Assembly (NCBI GenBank): GCA_937907055.1
Contig: CALCTW010000136.1
Span: forward strand, 1 to 36,092
Length of the DNA stretch: 36,092 bases
Origin: an uncultured Clostridia bacterium
GTDB taxonomy: Bacteria; Bacillota; Clostridia; Christensenellales; Aristaeellaceae
Reading direction: 5' to 3'
Shown: positions 14,966 to 22,954 of the stretch, one piece after another
How the letters are laid out: the number at the start of each line of letters is the position of its first letter
Numbering within the stretch: the first letter of the stretch is position 1
Notes under the pieces: generated by a model
Databases searched by the model: none
What the model was told of the DNA's origin: nothing
What the model saw: the letters and a program-made list of their open reading frames with translations, nothing else
Program-made: the position numbers and the translations under genes

Positions 14966-16363
14966 ATGGATCATTCTGAAGCTCTCCGCCTGATGACGGA
15001 AGAAAAAAAGAAGATCGCACAGGGAAATCAAGAGCGCGTGAACAAGCAGAAGGAAGCCGGCAAGGCGACCGCCCGTGAACGCATCAACAACCTGTTCGAT
15101 GACAAGAGTTTTGTTGAACTGGACGCCCTCAAGGTGTGCGGTGTCGTGGCCGGTTTCGGCACAGTCAACGGCCGTCCTGCCTATGCTTTCGCGCAGGATG
15201 TGACCGAAGGCGGCGCTGCCATGAGCGCAGCTCAGGCCAAGAAGATCATCAAGGTGCTGGATCAGGCTGCCCTGACCGGCGCGCCCGTGGTGATGTATCC
15301 CGACAGCAACGGCATCAGCCTGGCTGAAGGCGCTGCTGCCCTCAACGGCTACAGCGATGTGATGGCCGCGCTGGTCAAGCTTTCCGGTGTTTGCCCCGTG
15401 ATCTGCTGCATCGCCGGCAACTGCCCCGGTACTGCCTCCCTGTTCTCCCAGCTGGCGGATATCACCATCCAGACCGGCAAGGGTTCTCTGGCCTTCGCCA
15501 GCCTGATGGTGATGCAGAAGGGCGCTGACAAGGACAAGACTGCCGCGCAGCTCTTCGGTGCCGATGTCATGGCCGCTCAGGGCGGTGTCGCGCTGACCGC
15601 GGCGGATGAAGCCGAGGCCCGCAGCATGATCGCCGCGCTGCTGGATCTGCTGCCCAGCTGCAACGAAGAAAACGCCCCCCTGAATGATCTGGATGATCTG
15701 AACCGTGTGATCAACGGCGCTTCCGATCTGGATGCCGCCGCGCTGGTTGCCGCGATCGCCGATCTGGGCCAGACCGTGGAGCTGAACAAGGCCTACGGCA
15801 AGAATACCAATACCACCCTGTGCCGTATCGGCGGCCGCACCTGCGGTGTCATCGCCATGAACGGTGAAATGATCGGCGCGGATGATATGAACAAGATCGC
15901 CCGCTTCGTGCGTCTGTGCGACTGCTATCAGCTGCCCGTCGTGACCTTGGTGAACACCACCGGCATCACCGCTCCCGACAGCTGCGCGCAGGTCTCGACC
16001 ATCAAGGCTTCCACCCGTATGCTGTACGCTTACGCTGAGGCGACCACCGTCAAGCTGAGCGTGCTGACCGGCAAGGCCATCGGTAAGGCCTACACCGTTC
16101 TGGGCGGCGGCAAGATGGCGGATGTCATCTATGCCTGGCCTCAGGCGCAGATCGCCGCTGTGAGCGAGGAGACCTACAACGCCACCATCGGCAAGGGTGA
16201 TTACGATGATAAGTTCTCTGCCATCGCGGCTGCCAAGGCCGGTCTGGTGGATGACTGCATCGATCCTGCCGAGACCCGCAAGGTGCTCATCAACGCCATG
16301 GAATTCCTGGCCACCAAGCACGAGGCGGCTCCCGATCGCAAGCACGGCAATATCTCCCTGTAA
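14966..16363 (+). CDS. Carboxyltransferase-domain protein (MmdA / transcarboxylase 12S-like), active-site divergent
   Basis: A 465-residue protein of the carboxyl_trans family, which moves a carboxyl group between a CoA thioester and biotin. Family features are the N-terminal ATARERINNLFDDKSFVELD, YAFAQDVTEGG, RFVRLCDCYQLPVVTLVNTTG, MLYAYAEATTVKLSVLTGKA and the end RKHGNISL, almost as in methylmalonyl-CoA decarboxylase alpha. It is some 45-50 residues shorter than MmdA. Where MmdA has the CoA-binding GGARIQE this has DSNGISLAE (from Asp113), and where MmdA has PCAGGA it has NCPGTA (from Asn152). PGFLPG and AYGGSY are also changed. The acyl-CoA substrate may differ, or the protein may be structural. 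The start at 14966 follows AGAGAGGA (14953-14960); an in-frame ATG at 14948 lacks a site. It is first in the five-gene cluster. Confidence 0.85.
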   Translation: MDHSEALRLMTEEKKKIAQGNQERVNKQKEAGKATARERINNLFDDKSFVELDALKVCGVVAGFGTVNGRPAYAFAQDVTEGGAAMSAAQAKKIIKVLDQAALTGAPVVMYPDSNGISLAEGAAALNGYSDVMAALVKLSGVCPVICCIAGNCPGTASLFSQLADITIQTGKGSLAFASLMVMQKGADKDKTAAQLFGADVMAAQGGVALTAADEAEARSMIAALLDLLPSCNEENAPLNDLDDLNRVINGASDLDAAALVAAIADLGQTVELNKAYGKNTNTTLCRIGGRTCGVIAMNGEMIGADDMNKIARFVRLCDCYQLPVVTLVNTTGITAPDSCAQVSTIKASTRMLYAYAEATTVKLSVLTGKAIGKAYTVLGGGKMADVIYAWPQAQIAAVSEETYNATIGKGDYDDKFSAIAAAKAGLVDDCIDPAETRKVLINAMEFLATKHEAAPDRKHGNISL

Positions 16364-16375
16364 GGAGGCGGCAAG

Positions 16376-16687
16376 ATGGATAAGTTACTGAACGGTCTTT
16401 CCACCACTGCCGTCGGTATGCTGGTCGTTTTCTTCGGTCTGACCATTCTGATCGCCTGCATCACCGTGATGGGCATCATCATGACCGGCAAGAAGAAAAA
16501 GAAGGCCGAAAAGCCCGCCGAAGCAGCGGCTCCCGTACAGGAAGCGCCTGTGGAAGAAGTGATCGAAGAAGAAGCGGATGACGCGCTGATCGCCGTCATC
16601 TCTGCCGCCGTTGCCGCTATGTGGCAGGACGACAGCACGGGCTTCGTGGTGCGCCGCATCAAGCGTTACCCCGGCCAGAAGCGCTGA
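16376..16687 (+). CDS. oadG: OadG-like gamma subunit of a sodium-pumping decarboxylase
   Basis: A 103-residue protein with one N-terminal membrane helix (TTAVGMLVVFFGLTILIACI), followed by a Lys-rich cytoplasmic stretch (GKKKKKAEK), an Ala/Pro/Glu-rich linker and a short C-terminal amphipathic part (IAVISAAVAAMWQDD). This is the design of OadG and MmdD/gamma subunits, which hold the soluble carboxyltransferase to the membrane pump. It starts 12 bases after the preceding stop, and GGAGG (16364-16368) directly follows that stop. The assignment rests on the topology and neighbours as well as sequence, because small gamma subunits diverge quickly. It may bridge either carboxyltransferase of this cluster to OadB. 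Confidence 0.82.
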   Translation: MDKLLNGLSTTAVGMLVVFFGLTILIACITVMGIIMTGKKKKKAEKPAEAAAPVQEAPVEEVIEEEADDALIAVISAAVAAMWQDDSTGFVVRRIKRYPGQKR

Positions 16688-16751
16688 AACCGCGTTTCTC
16701 CCTGATTCTCACATATAAGATCAAACCCTGATTTGAAAAGGAGATAATACA

Positions 16752-17132
16752 ATGCGTAAGTTCAATATCACCGTCAATGGCGTTTCCTACGAAGTTGAAG
16801 TTGAAGAAGTGGCCGCGAACGGCGCTTCCGCTCCTGTTGCCGCGCCTGTGGCCGCTGCGCCCGTGGCTGCCGCTCCCGCTGCCCCCAAGGCTGCTCCCAA
16901 GGCCGCTCCCGTGGCCGGCGGCACCAAGGTGACCGCTCCCATGCCCGGCACCGTGCTGGATGTGAAGTGCGCTGTCGGCGCCAAGGTGAAGGCCGGCGAG
17001 ACCCTGCTGATCCTCGAAGCCATGAAGATGGAAAACGAGATCCAGGCTTCCGCTGACGGCACCGTTGCCCAGGTTCTGGTGAACAAGGGCGCTTCCGTTT
17101 CCTCCGGCGATGTCCTCGTTGTTCTGAACTGA
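16752..17132 (+). CDS. Biotin carrier protein (biotinyl domain) of the decarboxylase cluster
   Basis: A 126-residue biotin carrier. The N-terminal MRKFNITVNGVSYEVEVEE resembles the start of transcarboxylase 1.3S and decarboxylase gamma/delta subunits. Residues about 25-57 form an Ala/Pro/Lys flexible linker. Residues about 58-126 are the biotinyl domain, with EAMKMEN carrying the biotinylated Lys92. Known carriers swing biotin between a carboxyltransferase and the OadB-type decarboxylase. It is the only biotinyl domain in this cluster, so both carboxyltransferases (14966-16363 and 18655-20055) probably share it. The ATG has AAAAGGAGA about eight bases upstream. No biotin ligase gene is in the window. 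Confidence 0.93.
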   Translation: MRKFNITVNGVSYEVEVEEVAANGASAPVAAPVAAAPVAAAPAAPKAAPKAAPVAGGTKVTAPMPGTVLDVKCAVGAKVKAGETLLILEAMKMENEIQASADGTVAQVLVNKGASVSSGDVLVVLN

Positions 17133-17152
17133 GTCACAGCGAACGCGTCACC

Positions 17153-17167
17153 GTGCCCTATGGGCAC
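17153..17167 (+). other. Small hairpin in the leader of oadB
   Basis: GTGCCC-TAT-GGGCAC forms a 6-bp stem with a three-base loop between the biotin carrier stop and the oadB ribosome binding site. No U-tract follows. It may affect mRNA processing or stability; the function is unknown. Confidence 0.3.
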
Positions 17168-17201
17168 ATAAATCCGGAAAAAACGGAAGGAGGAATGAAC
17201 A

Positions 17202-18650
17202 TTGGATATCCTTAACACTTTGGGCAATCTGGTGTCGACCAGCGGTATCGCGAAGTTCATCCAGGACCCCAAAGCCCTGATCATGGTCGCAGTCGCCTGT
17301 CTGCTCATTTATCTGGCGATCGGCAAAAAGTTCGAACCCCTTCTGCTTTTGCCCATTGCCTTCGGTATGCTGCTGACCAACCTGCTGGGCAGCGAAATGT
17401 TCCATGAAGAGCTTTTCGCCGGCGGTCACGCCAACTGGTCACTCTTCGGCGGGGCCATATTGATCAACGCGAATGATCTGGTCGATACCGCCCAGTACAC
17501 CGTAAACGCCTCCGGCACCGTGCTGATCAACGGCATCGACGCGCTGGGCCACATCGTGAAGGCGACCGGTGTACAGGGCACGGACATCGTGCCTCTGGCT
17601 GAAGTCATGCAGAACATGGCGGCCAATGGTCTGGACACCTCCATCATCCTGCAGGAAGCCTTCATGACCGGCGGTCAGGTCTACACCTCTGCCGGCACCC
17701 TGATCGCGACCGCGGGCCAGAATGTGACCGCGGGTCTGCTGGACTATCTGTATCTGGGCGTCAAGCTGGGTATCTACCCCTGCCTGATCTTCATCGGCGT
17801 TGGCGCGGGCACCGACTTCGGTCCCCTCATCTCCAACCCGAAGACTCTGCTGCTCGGCGCTGCCGCTCAGCTGGGTATTTTCATCACCTTCATCGCGGCC
17901 TCTCTGATGGGCTTCACCGATGCTGAAGCCGGTGCCATCGGTATCATCGGCGGCGCGGACGGCCCCACCGCTATCTGGCTGACCGGTAAACTGGCTCCCC
18001 ATCTGCTGGGGCCCATCGCCGTTGCCGCTTACAGCTACATGGCGCTCGTTCCCGTCATCCAGCCGCCCATCATGCGCGCGCTGACCACCAAGAAGGAACG
18101 CGAGATCGTGATGGAGCAGCTGCGTCCTGTTTCCAAGAAGGAAAAGATCCTGTTCCCCATCATCGTCACCATTCTGGTCTCTCTGCTGCTGCCCTCTGCC
18201 GCTTCTCTGGTCGGCTGCCTCATGCTGGGCAACCTGATGCGTGAATGCGGTGTTGTGGAACGTCTGAACAAGACCGTGCAGAACGAACTGATGAACATCG
18301 TGACCATCTTCCTGGGTATCACCGTCGGTGCCACCGCTACGGCCAGCACCTTCCTTACCTTCGATACCATCAAGATCATCGTGGTGGGCGTCGCGGCGTT
18401 CGCGTGCGGCACCGCGGGCGGTCTGCTGCTGGCCAAGATGATGAACAAGCTTTCCGGCGGCAAGATCAACCCCCTCATCGGTTCCGCGGGTGTTTCCGCC
18501 GTTCCCATGGCCGCGCGTGTTTCCCAGATGGAGGGCGCCAAGGCGAAGCCCGGCAACTTCCTGCTGATGCACGCGATGGGTCCCAACGTGGCCGGTGTTA
18601 TCGGTTCCGCGATCGCGGCCGGCGTACTTTTGAGCATGTTTGGAGGTTAA
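17202..18650 (+). CDS. oadB: OadB-like beta subunit of a sodium-ion-pumping decarboxylase, with N-terminal insertion
   Basis: A 482-residue polytopic membrane protein. It decarboxylates carboxybiotin and couples this to Na+ export in known OadB/MmdB/GcdB subunits. Diagnostic segments are YLYLGVKLGIYPCLIFIGVG, TDFGPLISNP, IGGADGPTAI with conserved Asp253, and the C-terminal NPLIGSAGVSAVPMAARVSQ. Known family members are about 375-435 residues. The extra length lies between the second membrane helix (ends near residue 62) and LLDYLYLGV (residue 179): about 115 residues that are mostly polar with short hydrophobic runs. The start is TTG 17202, eight bases after AAGGAGG (17187-17193). The stop codon region contains the ribosome binding site of the next gene, indicating tight coupling. 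Confidence 0.92.
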   Translation: MDILNTLGNLVSTSGIAKFIQDPKALIMVAVACLLIYLAIGKKFEPLLLLPIAFGMLLTNLLGSEMFHEELFAGGHANWSLFGGAILINANDLVDTAQYTVNASGTVLINGIDALGHIVKATGVQGTDIVPLAEVMQNMAANGLDTSIILQEAFMTGGQVYTSAGTLIATAGQNVTAGLLDYLYLGVKLGIYPCLIFIGVGAGTDFGPLISNPKTLLLGAAAQLGIFITFIAASLMGFTDAEAGAIGIIGGADGPTAIWLTGKLAPHLLGPIAVAAYSYMALVPVIQPPIMRALTTKKEREIVMEQLRPVSKKEKILFPIIVTILVSLLLPSAASLVGCLMLGNLMRECGVVERLNKTVQNELMNIVTIFLGITVGATATASTFLTFDTIKIIVVGVAAFACGTAGGLLLAKMMNKLSGGKINPLIGSAGVSAVPMAARVSQMEGAKAKPGNFLLMHAMGPNVAGVIGSAIAAGVLLSMFGG

Positions 18651-18654
18651 TGAT

Positions 18655-20055
18655 ATGGCACAGGTCAAGATTACTGATACCATCCTGCGCGATGCGCATC
18701 AGAGCCAGGCCGCTACGCGTATGCGCATCGAAGAGATGCTGCCCGTATGCGAGATGCTGGATAAAGTAGGCTATTATTCTCTGGAATGCTGGGGCGGCGC
18801 TACCTTCGACAGCTGCCTCCGCTTCCTGCATGAAGATCCCTGGGAGCGTCTTCGCAAGCTGCGCAAGGCGATGCCCAACACCAAGCTGCAGATGCTGCTG
18901 CGCGGCCAGAACATTCTGGGCTATAAGCACTATGCTGATGACGTGGTGGATTACTTCGTCAAGAAGTCCATCGAAAACGGCATCGACATCATTCGCTGCT
19001 TTGACGCGCTGAACGATCTGCGCAACATGGAGACTGCTGTGAAGGCCTGCAAGAAGTACGGCGGAACCGCGGAAGTGGCCATGAGCTACACCGTTTCTCC
19101 CGTGCACACCGAAGAATACTTCGTCAATCTGGCCAAGCAGATCGAAGCCATGGGCGCCGATCTGATCTGCATCAAGGACATGTCCGGTCTGCTGCTGCCC
19201 TACAATGCTTATTCCCTGGTGAAGAAGCTGAAGGCCAACACCACCCTGCCCATCGTCCTGCACACCCACAACACCGCCGGTACCGGTTCCATGACCATCC
19301 TGAAGGCGATCGAAGCCGGTGTGGATGTGGTGGATACCGCGCTGTCTCCTCTGGGCGGCGGTACCTCTCAGCCCGCGACCGAGTCCCTCGTGGCCTCCCT
19401 GCAGGGCACTGAGTATGACACCGGTCTGGATGTTGAACTGATGGCCAAGATCGCCGAGCATTTCCGCGGCGTGGCGGATCGTCTGACCGCTGACGGCTGG
19501 CGTGATCCCGGCAAGGTGCTGGCTGTGGATGCCAAGGCGCTGCAGTATCAGGTTCCCGGCGGCATGCTGAGCAACCTGATCGGTCAGCTGAAGCAGGCCA
19601 ATGCCATGGACAAGTATTACGCCGTGCTGGAAGAAGTGCCGCGCGTCCGTAAGGATTTCGGCTATCCTCCGCTCGTAACCCCCACCTCTCAGATCGTGGG
19701 TACCCAGGCCGTTATGAACGTGCTGGGCGGCGAGCGCTACAAGATGGTTCCCAAGGAGAGCAAGGGCCTGCTGAAGGGCGAATACGGCCGTCTGCCCGCT
19801 CCTGTGGACGAGGCTGTGCGCAAGAAGTGCATCGGTGACGAAAAGGTTATCACCCATCGTCCCGCCGATGATATCGCGCCCGAGCTGGACAAGTACCGCG
19901 AGGAAATGAAGCAGTATCTGGAGCAGGAAGAGGATGTGCTGTCCTACGCGCTGTTCCCGCAGGTCGCCACCAAGTTCTTCGAATGGCGCCGCGCGCAGAA
20001 GCTGCAGGAAGATGCCACTTCCTATGATGCCAAAGACGGCACCATGCCTGTGTAA
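18655..20055 (+). CDS. oadA: Oxaloacetate decarboxylase alpha / pyruvate carboxyltransferase (5S-like) subunit
   Basis: A 466-residue TIM-barrel carboxyltransferase of the HMGL/PYC_OADA family. It moves a carboxyl group between oxaloacetate and biotin. Seen in sequence: ITDTILRDAHQSQ (metal-binding Asp) at the N-terminus, ECWGGATFD, IRCFDALND, CIKDMSG (the carboxylated Lys of the family) and LHTHNTAGT (metal-binding His pair). The conserved C-terminal carboxylase domain follows, with VPGGMLSNL and the region after TPTSQIVGTQA. It ends without a biotinyl domain, like transcarboxylase 5S, so it needs the separate carrier at 16752-17132. GGAGG at 18642-18646, inside the end of oadB, is eight bases before the ATG. 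The direction in vivo (decarboxylation with Na+ export, or carboxyl transfer) is not readable from sequence. Confidence 0.92.
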   Translation: MAQVKITDTILRDAHQSQAATRMRIEEMLPVCEMLDKVGYYSLECWGGATFDSCLRFLHEDPWERLRKLRKAMPNTKLQMLLRGQNILGYKHYADDVVDYFVKKSIENGIDIIRCFDALNDLRNMETAVKACKKYGGTAEVAMSYTVSPVHTEEYFVNLAKQIEAMGADLICIKDMSGLLLPYNAYSLVKKLKANTTLPIVLHTHNTAGTGSMTILKAIEAGVDVVDTALSPLGGGTSQPATESLVASLQGTEYDTGLDVELMAKIAEHFRGVADRLTADGWRDPGKVLAVDAKALQYQVPGGMLSNLIGQLKQANAMDKYYAVLEEVPRVRKDFGYPPLVTPTSQIVGTQAVMNVLGGERYKMVPKESKGLLKGEYGRLPAPVDEAVRKKCIGDEKVITHRPADDIAPELDKYREEMKQYLEQEEDVLSYALFPQVATKFFEWRRAQKLQEDATSYDAKDGTMPV

Positions 20056-20097
20056 TACGGATCGGATCCCGGTCCAGTAACGTTTTTTGAAAAAATG

Positions 20098-20127
20098 ATG
20101 AGGTGTCGTATGCTTACGGCACCTCAT
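20098..20127 (+). terminator. Hairpin between oadA and pepT (weak terminator or attenuator)
   Basis: ATGAGGTGTCGT (20098-20109) pairs with ACGGCACCTCAT (20116-20127) with one G-U pair and a six-base loop; only TTT follows. A smaller GGATCGG/CCGGTCC hairpin lies upstream (20059-20075), with a T-run at 20083-20088. Partial termination before pepT is likely. Confidence 0.45.
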
Positions 20128-20146
20128 TTCAATAAGGAGGATCATC

Positions 20147-21352
20147 ATGGAAGCACTTGAAAGATTCCTGAAATATATCGCGGTCAATACCAACAGTGAT
20201 GAAGAATGCGAGACCTGTCCTTCTTCTCCCGCGCAGTGGGAGCTGGCAAAGCTTCTGGTAGCGGAAATGCAGGAGATGGGCATCAAAGACGCCCGCGTGG
20301 ATGAGCATTGCTATGTGTACGGTTCCATCCCGGCCACCTGCGAGGGGCCAGCGATCGGCCTGATCGCCCACATGGACACCTCTTCCGCGGTCGCCGGCGG
20401 CCCGGTGTGCCCCCGTCTTGTGAAGTATGAGGGCGGCGATATCGTGCTGAACGCCGAAAAGGGCATCGTGATGCGCGAGAAGGATTATGAGACCCTGAAG
20501 GCGGATAAGGGCTGCGAACTGCTGGTGACGGACGGTACCACCCTGCTCGGCGGCGATGACAAGGCCGGTATCGCGTCGATCCTGACACTGGCGGAGCGCC
20601 TGATCAATGATCCTTCCGTTCCGCACGGTAAGATCTGCGTCGGCTTCACGCCGGATGAAGAGATCGGCCGCGGCGCGGATCTGTTTGATGTGAAGAACTT
20701 CGGCGCGGATTTTGCCTACACCGTGGACGGCGGCGATATCAGTGAGCTGGAGTATGAAAACTTCAACGCTGCTTCCGCGCGCCTGACCTTCAAGGGTCTT
20801 TCCATCCATCCCGGCTCCGCGAAGAACAAGATGATCAACGCGCTGACCGTGGCCATGGAATTTGACCGCATGCTGCCCGAATGCGAAGTGCCCGAGCATA
20901 CCGAGGGTTATGAGGGCTTCCACCATCTGGTGTTCATGCGCGGCGAGGTGCAGGCAGCAGAATCCGCTTACATCATCCGTGATCATGATATGGCGAAGTT
21001 TGAACAGAAGAAGAACGGCATGGAAAAGGTGGCGGCCTACCTGAATGACAAGTACGGCGCCGGCACCGTCACCCTGGAAATGAAGGATAGCTACTACAAT
21101 ATGCGCTCCATCATCGAAGAGGATATGACGGTCGTCACCCGCGCGGAGGAAGCCATCCGCGCGCAGGGGCTGAACCCTGTGGCTGTGGCCATCCGCGGCG
21201 GCACCGACGGCGCGCGCCTGTGCTATATGGGCCTCAAGTGCCCCAACCTCGGTGCGGGCGGTCGTAACTTCCACGGTGTTTATGAGTACCTGAACGTGGA
21301 TCAGCTGAAGAAGTCTGTGGACATCCTGCAGCACATCGTGACGGTACGCTGA
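20147..21352 (+). CDS. pepT: Peptidase T (tripeptide aminopeptidase, M20B)
   Basis: A 401-residue cytoplasmic zinc aminopeptidase that removes the N-terminal residue of tripeptides. The M20 metal ligands and catalytic residues are in place: IAHMDTS (His ligand and Asp), LGGDDKAG (bridging Asp), TPDEEIG (catalytic Glu and Glu ligand), YTVDGG (Asp ligand) and NFHGVYE (His ligand near the end). The small lid domain (about 205-310) includes SIHPGSAKNKMINA. The length agrees with the 400-410 residues usual for PepT. AAGGAGG ends eight bases before the ATG. It may be partly read through from the decarboxylase cluster, and it would digest peptides imported by systems such as the family 5 binding protein (inference). 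Confidence 0.96.
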   Translation: MEALERFLKYIAVNTNSDEECETCPSSPAQWELAKLLVAEMQEMGIKDARVDEHCYVYGSIPATCEGPAIGLIAHMDTSSAVAGGPVCPRLVKYEGGDIVLNAEKGIVMREKDYETLKADKGCELLVTDGTTLLGGDDKAGIASILTLAERLINDPSVPHGKICVGFTPDEEIGRGADLFDVKNFGADFAYTVDGGDISELEYENFNAASARLTFKGLSIHPGSAKNKMINALTVAMEFDRMLPECEVPEHTEGYEGFHHLVFMRGEVQAAESAYIIRDHDMAKFEQKKNGMEKVAAYLNDKYGAGTVTLEMKDSYYNMRSIIEEDMTVVTRAEEAIRAQGLNPVAVAIRGGTDGARLCYMGLKCPNLGAGGRNFHGVYEYLNVDQLKKSVDILQHIVTVR

Positions 21353-21360
21353 AGAATATG

Positions 21361-21400
21361 AAAAAAGCGGAGCGCTGGTTTCAGCGCTCCGCGGTATTAT
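21361..21400. terminator. Bidirectional terminator between pepT and the MATE gene
   Basis: GCGGAGCGCTG (21367-21377) and CAGCGCTCCGC (21382-21392) form an 11-bp perfect stem with a GTTT loop. The plus strand is followed by a U-rich but interrupted run. The minus strand is followed by six T residues (A-run 21361-21366). Confidence 0.88.
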
Positions 21401-21443
21401 TTGTTTTGCTTTAAGATGCTGTGGCCTTCTCTCATCGAAGCGA

Positions 21444-22817
21444 TCAGATGACCTTCTTGTGCAGCCATTTATCGCCCATGAACCGCCACATGAAGAACAC
21501 GCCGCGGGCGAGCCAATCGGCAAACATGGCCAGCCACACGCCCAACAGCTGAAGATCGAACACGTACACCAGTACAAAGGAAAGGCCCACGCGCAGCACC
21601 AGCATGGAGATGATGCTGACGATCATGGTGTACTTCGCGTCTCCGGCGGAGCGCAGAATGGCCGGGAGGCCGAAGGACAGCGCCCAGATGGTGAGAGAGT
21701 AGAAGCAATAGACATACTGGATGTCCACAGCGCAGACCATGGCTTCGCTGCTTAAGTTAAATAACGTGTGGAAGAACGGCGCGCCGATGAGAATGATGAT
21801 GTTCAGCGGCAGAACGGCCAGATACATCAGCACCATCATCTTAAAGCCGTAGGCGCGCGCCTGTTTTTCATCGCCGGCGCCCACGCATTGCCCGATGACC
21901 GTGACGACCGCCAGACAGATCGCGCTGCCCGGGATATTGGGGAAGCTGCTGATGGCGTTAAGCGCCGCGTTGGAGGCGATCATGTAACTGGGCAGCGTGG
22001 TGATGATGACCATGATGAGCAGTTTGCCCAGCTGGAACAGGCTGTTTTCAAGGCCGTTCGGCAGACCGATGGCCAGAATACGGCGGATCATGCGCCAGTC
22101 CCATTCGAGGCGGAGCGGATCGATCAGGTGGATGCGGCGTTCCTGCTTGCACAGCAGCACCATGATGATGACCGCGGAGACCGCGCGGGAGAGGAGCGAG
22201 GCGATCGCCGCGCCCGCGACGCCCATCTGCAGCGGATGGATCAGCAGGGCATTGCCGCCGATGTTGATCACATTCATGATGAGGCTGGTCACCATGCTGC
22301 TCTTGCTGTCGCCCTGCGCGCGCAGCACACCCACACCGCCGTTGTAGATCCCGAGGAAGGGATAGGAAAGCGCGGAATAGAAGAAATAGACCTTGCACAT
22401 TTCCTTGGTTTCCGCGTTCAGGCTGCCGTAACAGCCTTCGATGATCACGGTATTCAGCGCGATCGCCAGCACGGCAATGATGCCGGAAAGGGCGATGGAT
22501 GAATAGATCAGCTGTTTGGCGGCCTTACAGGCTTTCTCTTCATCTTTGTGGCCCAGATACATGGCGGCGACGACCGAGCCGCCCGCGCCAAGCGCGGAAA
22601 ACAGGTTGATCAGCAGGATATTGATGGTATCGACCGTCGATACCGCGCTGGTGGCAAATTCATTGACATGGGAGACCATCATGGTGTCGACCATGCCGAC
22701 CATGACCGCCAGGAACTGCTCTATGATGAGCGGCACGATCAGCTTGAACAGGTCACGCCCGCTGAACATGGTCATTTTGCCGGGATTCAGGTTTCTTTGC
22801 ATTTGGTTGACCTTCAT
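21444..22817 (-). CDS. MATE-family multidrug efflux transporter
   Basis: A 457-residue protein with about twelve membrane helices in two homologous halves, of the MATE (NorM/DinF) family that exports cationic drugs or metabolites using Na+ or H+ gradients. Typical segments are LIVPLIIEQFLAVMVGMVDTMMVSH in the first helices, FSALGAGGSVVAAMYLG, and in the second half NGLENSLFQLGKLL and CLAVVTVIGQCVGAGDEKQARAYG. The start at 22817 has no good ribosome binding site. A second ATG five codons on (MQRNLNP) has GAAGG about eight bases upstream and may be used. It is divergent from the M1-like operon and converges on pepT. The substrate is unknown. Confidence 0.93.
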   Translation of the reverse strand: MKVNQMQRNLNPGKMTMFSGRDLFKLIVPLIIEQFLAVMVGMVDTMMVSHVNEFATSAVSTVDTINILLINLFSALGAGGSVVAAMYLGHKDEEKACKAAKQLIYSSIALSGIIAVLAIALNTVIIEGCYGSLNAETKEMCKVYFFYSALSYPFLGIYNGGVGVLRAQGDSKSSMVTSLIMNVINIGGNALLIHPLQMGVAGAAIASLLSRAVSAVIIMVLLCKQERRIHLIDPLRLEWDWRMIRRILAIGLPNGLENSLFQLGKLLIMVIITTLPSYMIASNAALNAISSFPNIPGSAICLAVVTVIGQCVGAGDEKQARAYGFKMMVLMYLAVLPLNIIILIGAPFFHTLFNLSSEAMVCAVDIQYVYCFYSLTIWALSFGLPAILRSAGDAKYTMIVSIISMLVLRVGLSFVLVYVFDLQLLGVWLAMFADWLARGVFFMWRFMGDKWLHKKVI

Positions 22818-22954
22818 TTATATCGACTTTTCTGTTCGGAATGCAAGAAAATCGCGTTTCCATTCGTTATTATAGTATAACTGCCGTGTGTTTTGTTGAA
22901 GAAATCCTTTTCCATTATCGTAAAAAACACGCGGCCGTAAAAAAGGAGAACTTT

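Noticed and set aside
14888..16345. Minus-strand open frame opposite the 12S-like gene, and similar ones opposite bmp (5377-6519) and oadB (17439-18683)
   Set aside because: The same pattern of low-complexity mirror translations opposite strongly biased coding sequences; no independent signals.
18598..20286. 562-codon minus-strand open frame opposite oadA and the ends of oadB and pepT
   Set aside because: It is a shadow of the carboxyltransferase gene, with His/Gln/Gly-rich composition and no ribosome binding site or domain; the plus-strand protein has all catalytic motifs.
22818..22954. Divergent promoters between the MATE and M1-like genes
   Set aside because: The AT-rich TTATTATAGTATAA at 22867-22880 looks promoter-like on both strands, but I could not pair it with a convincing -35 box at proper spacing.
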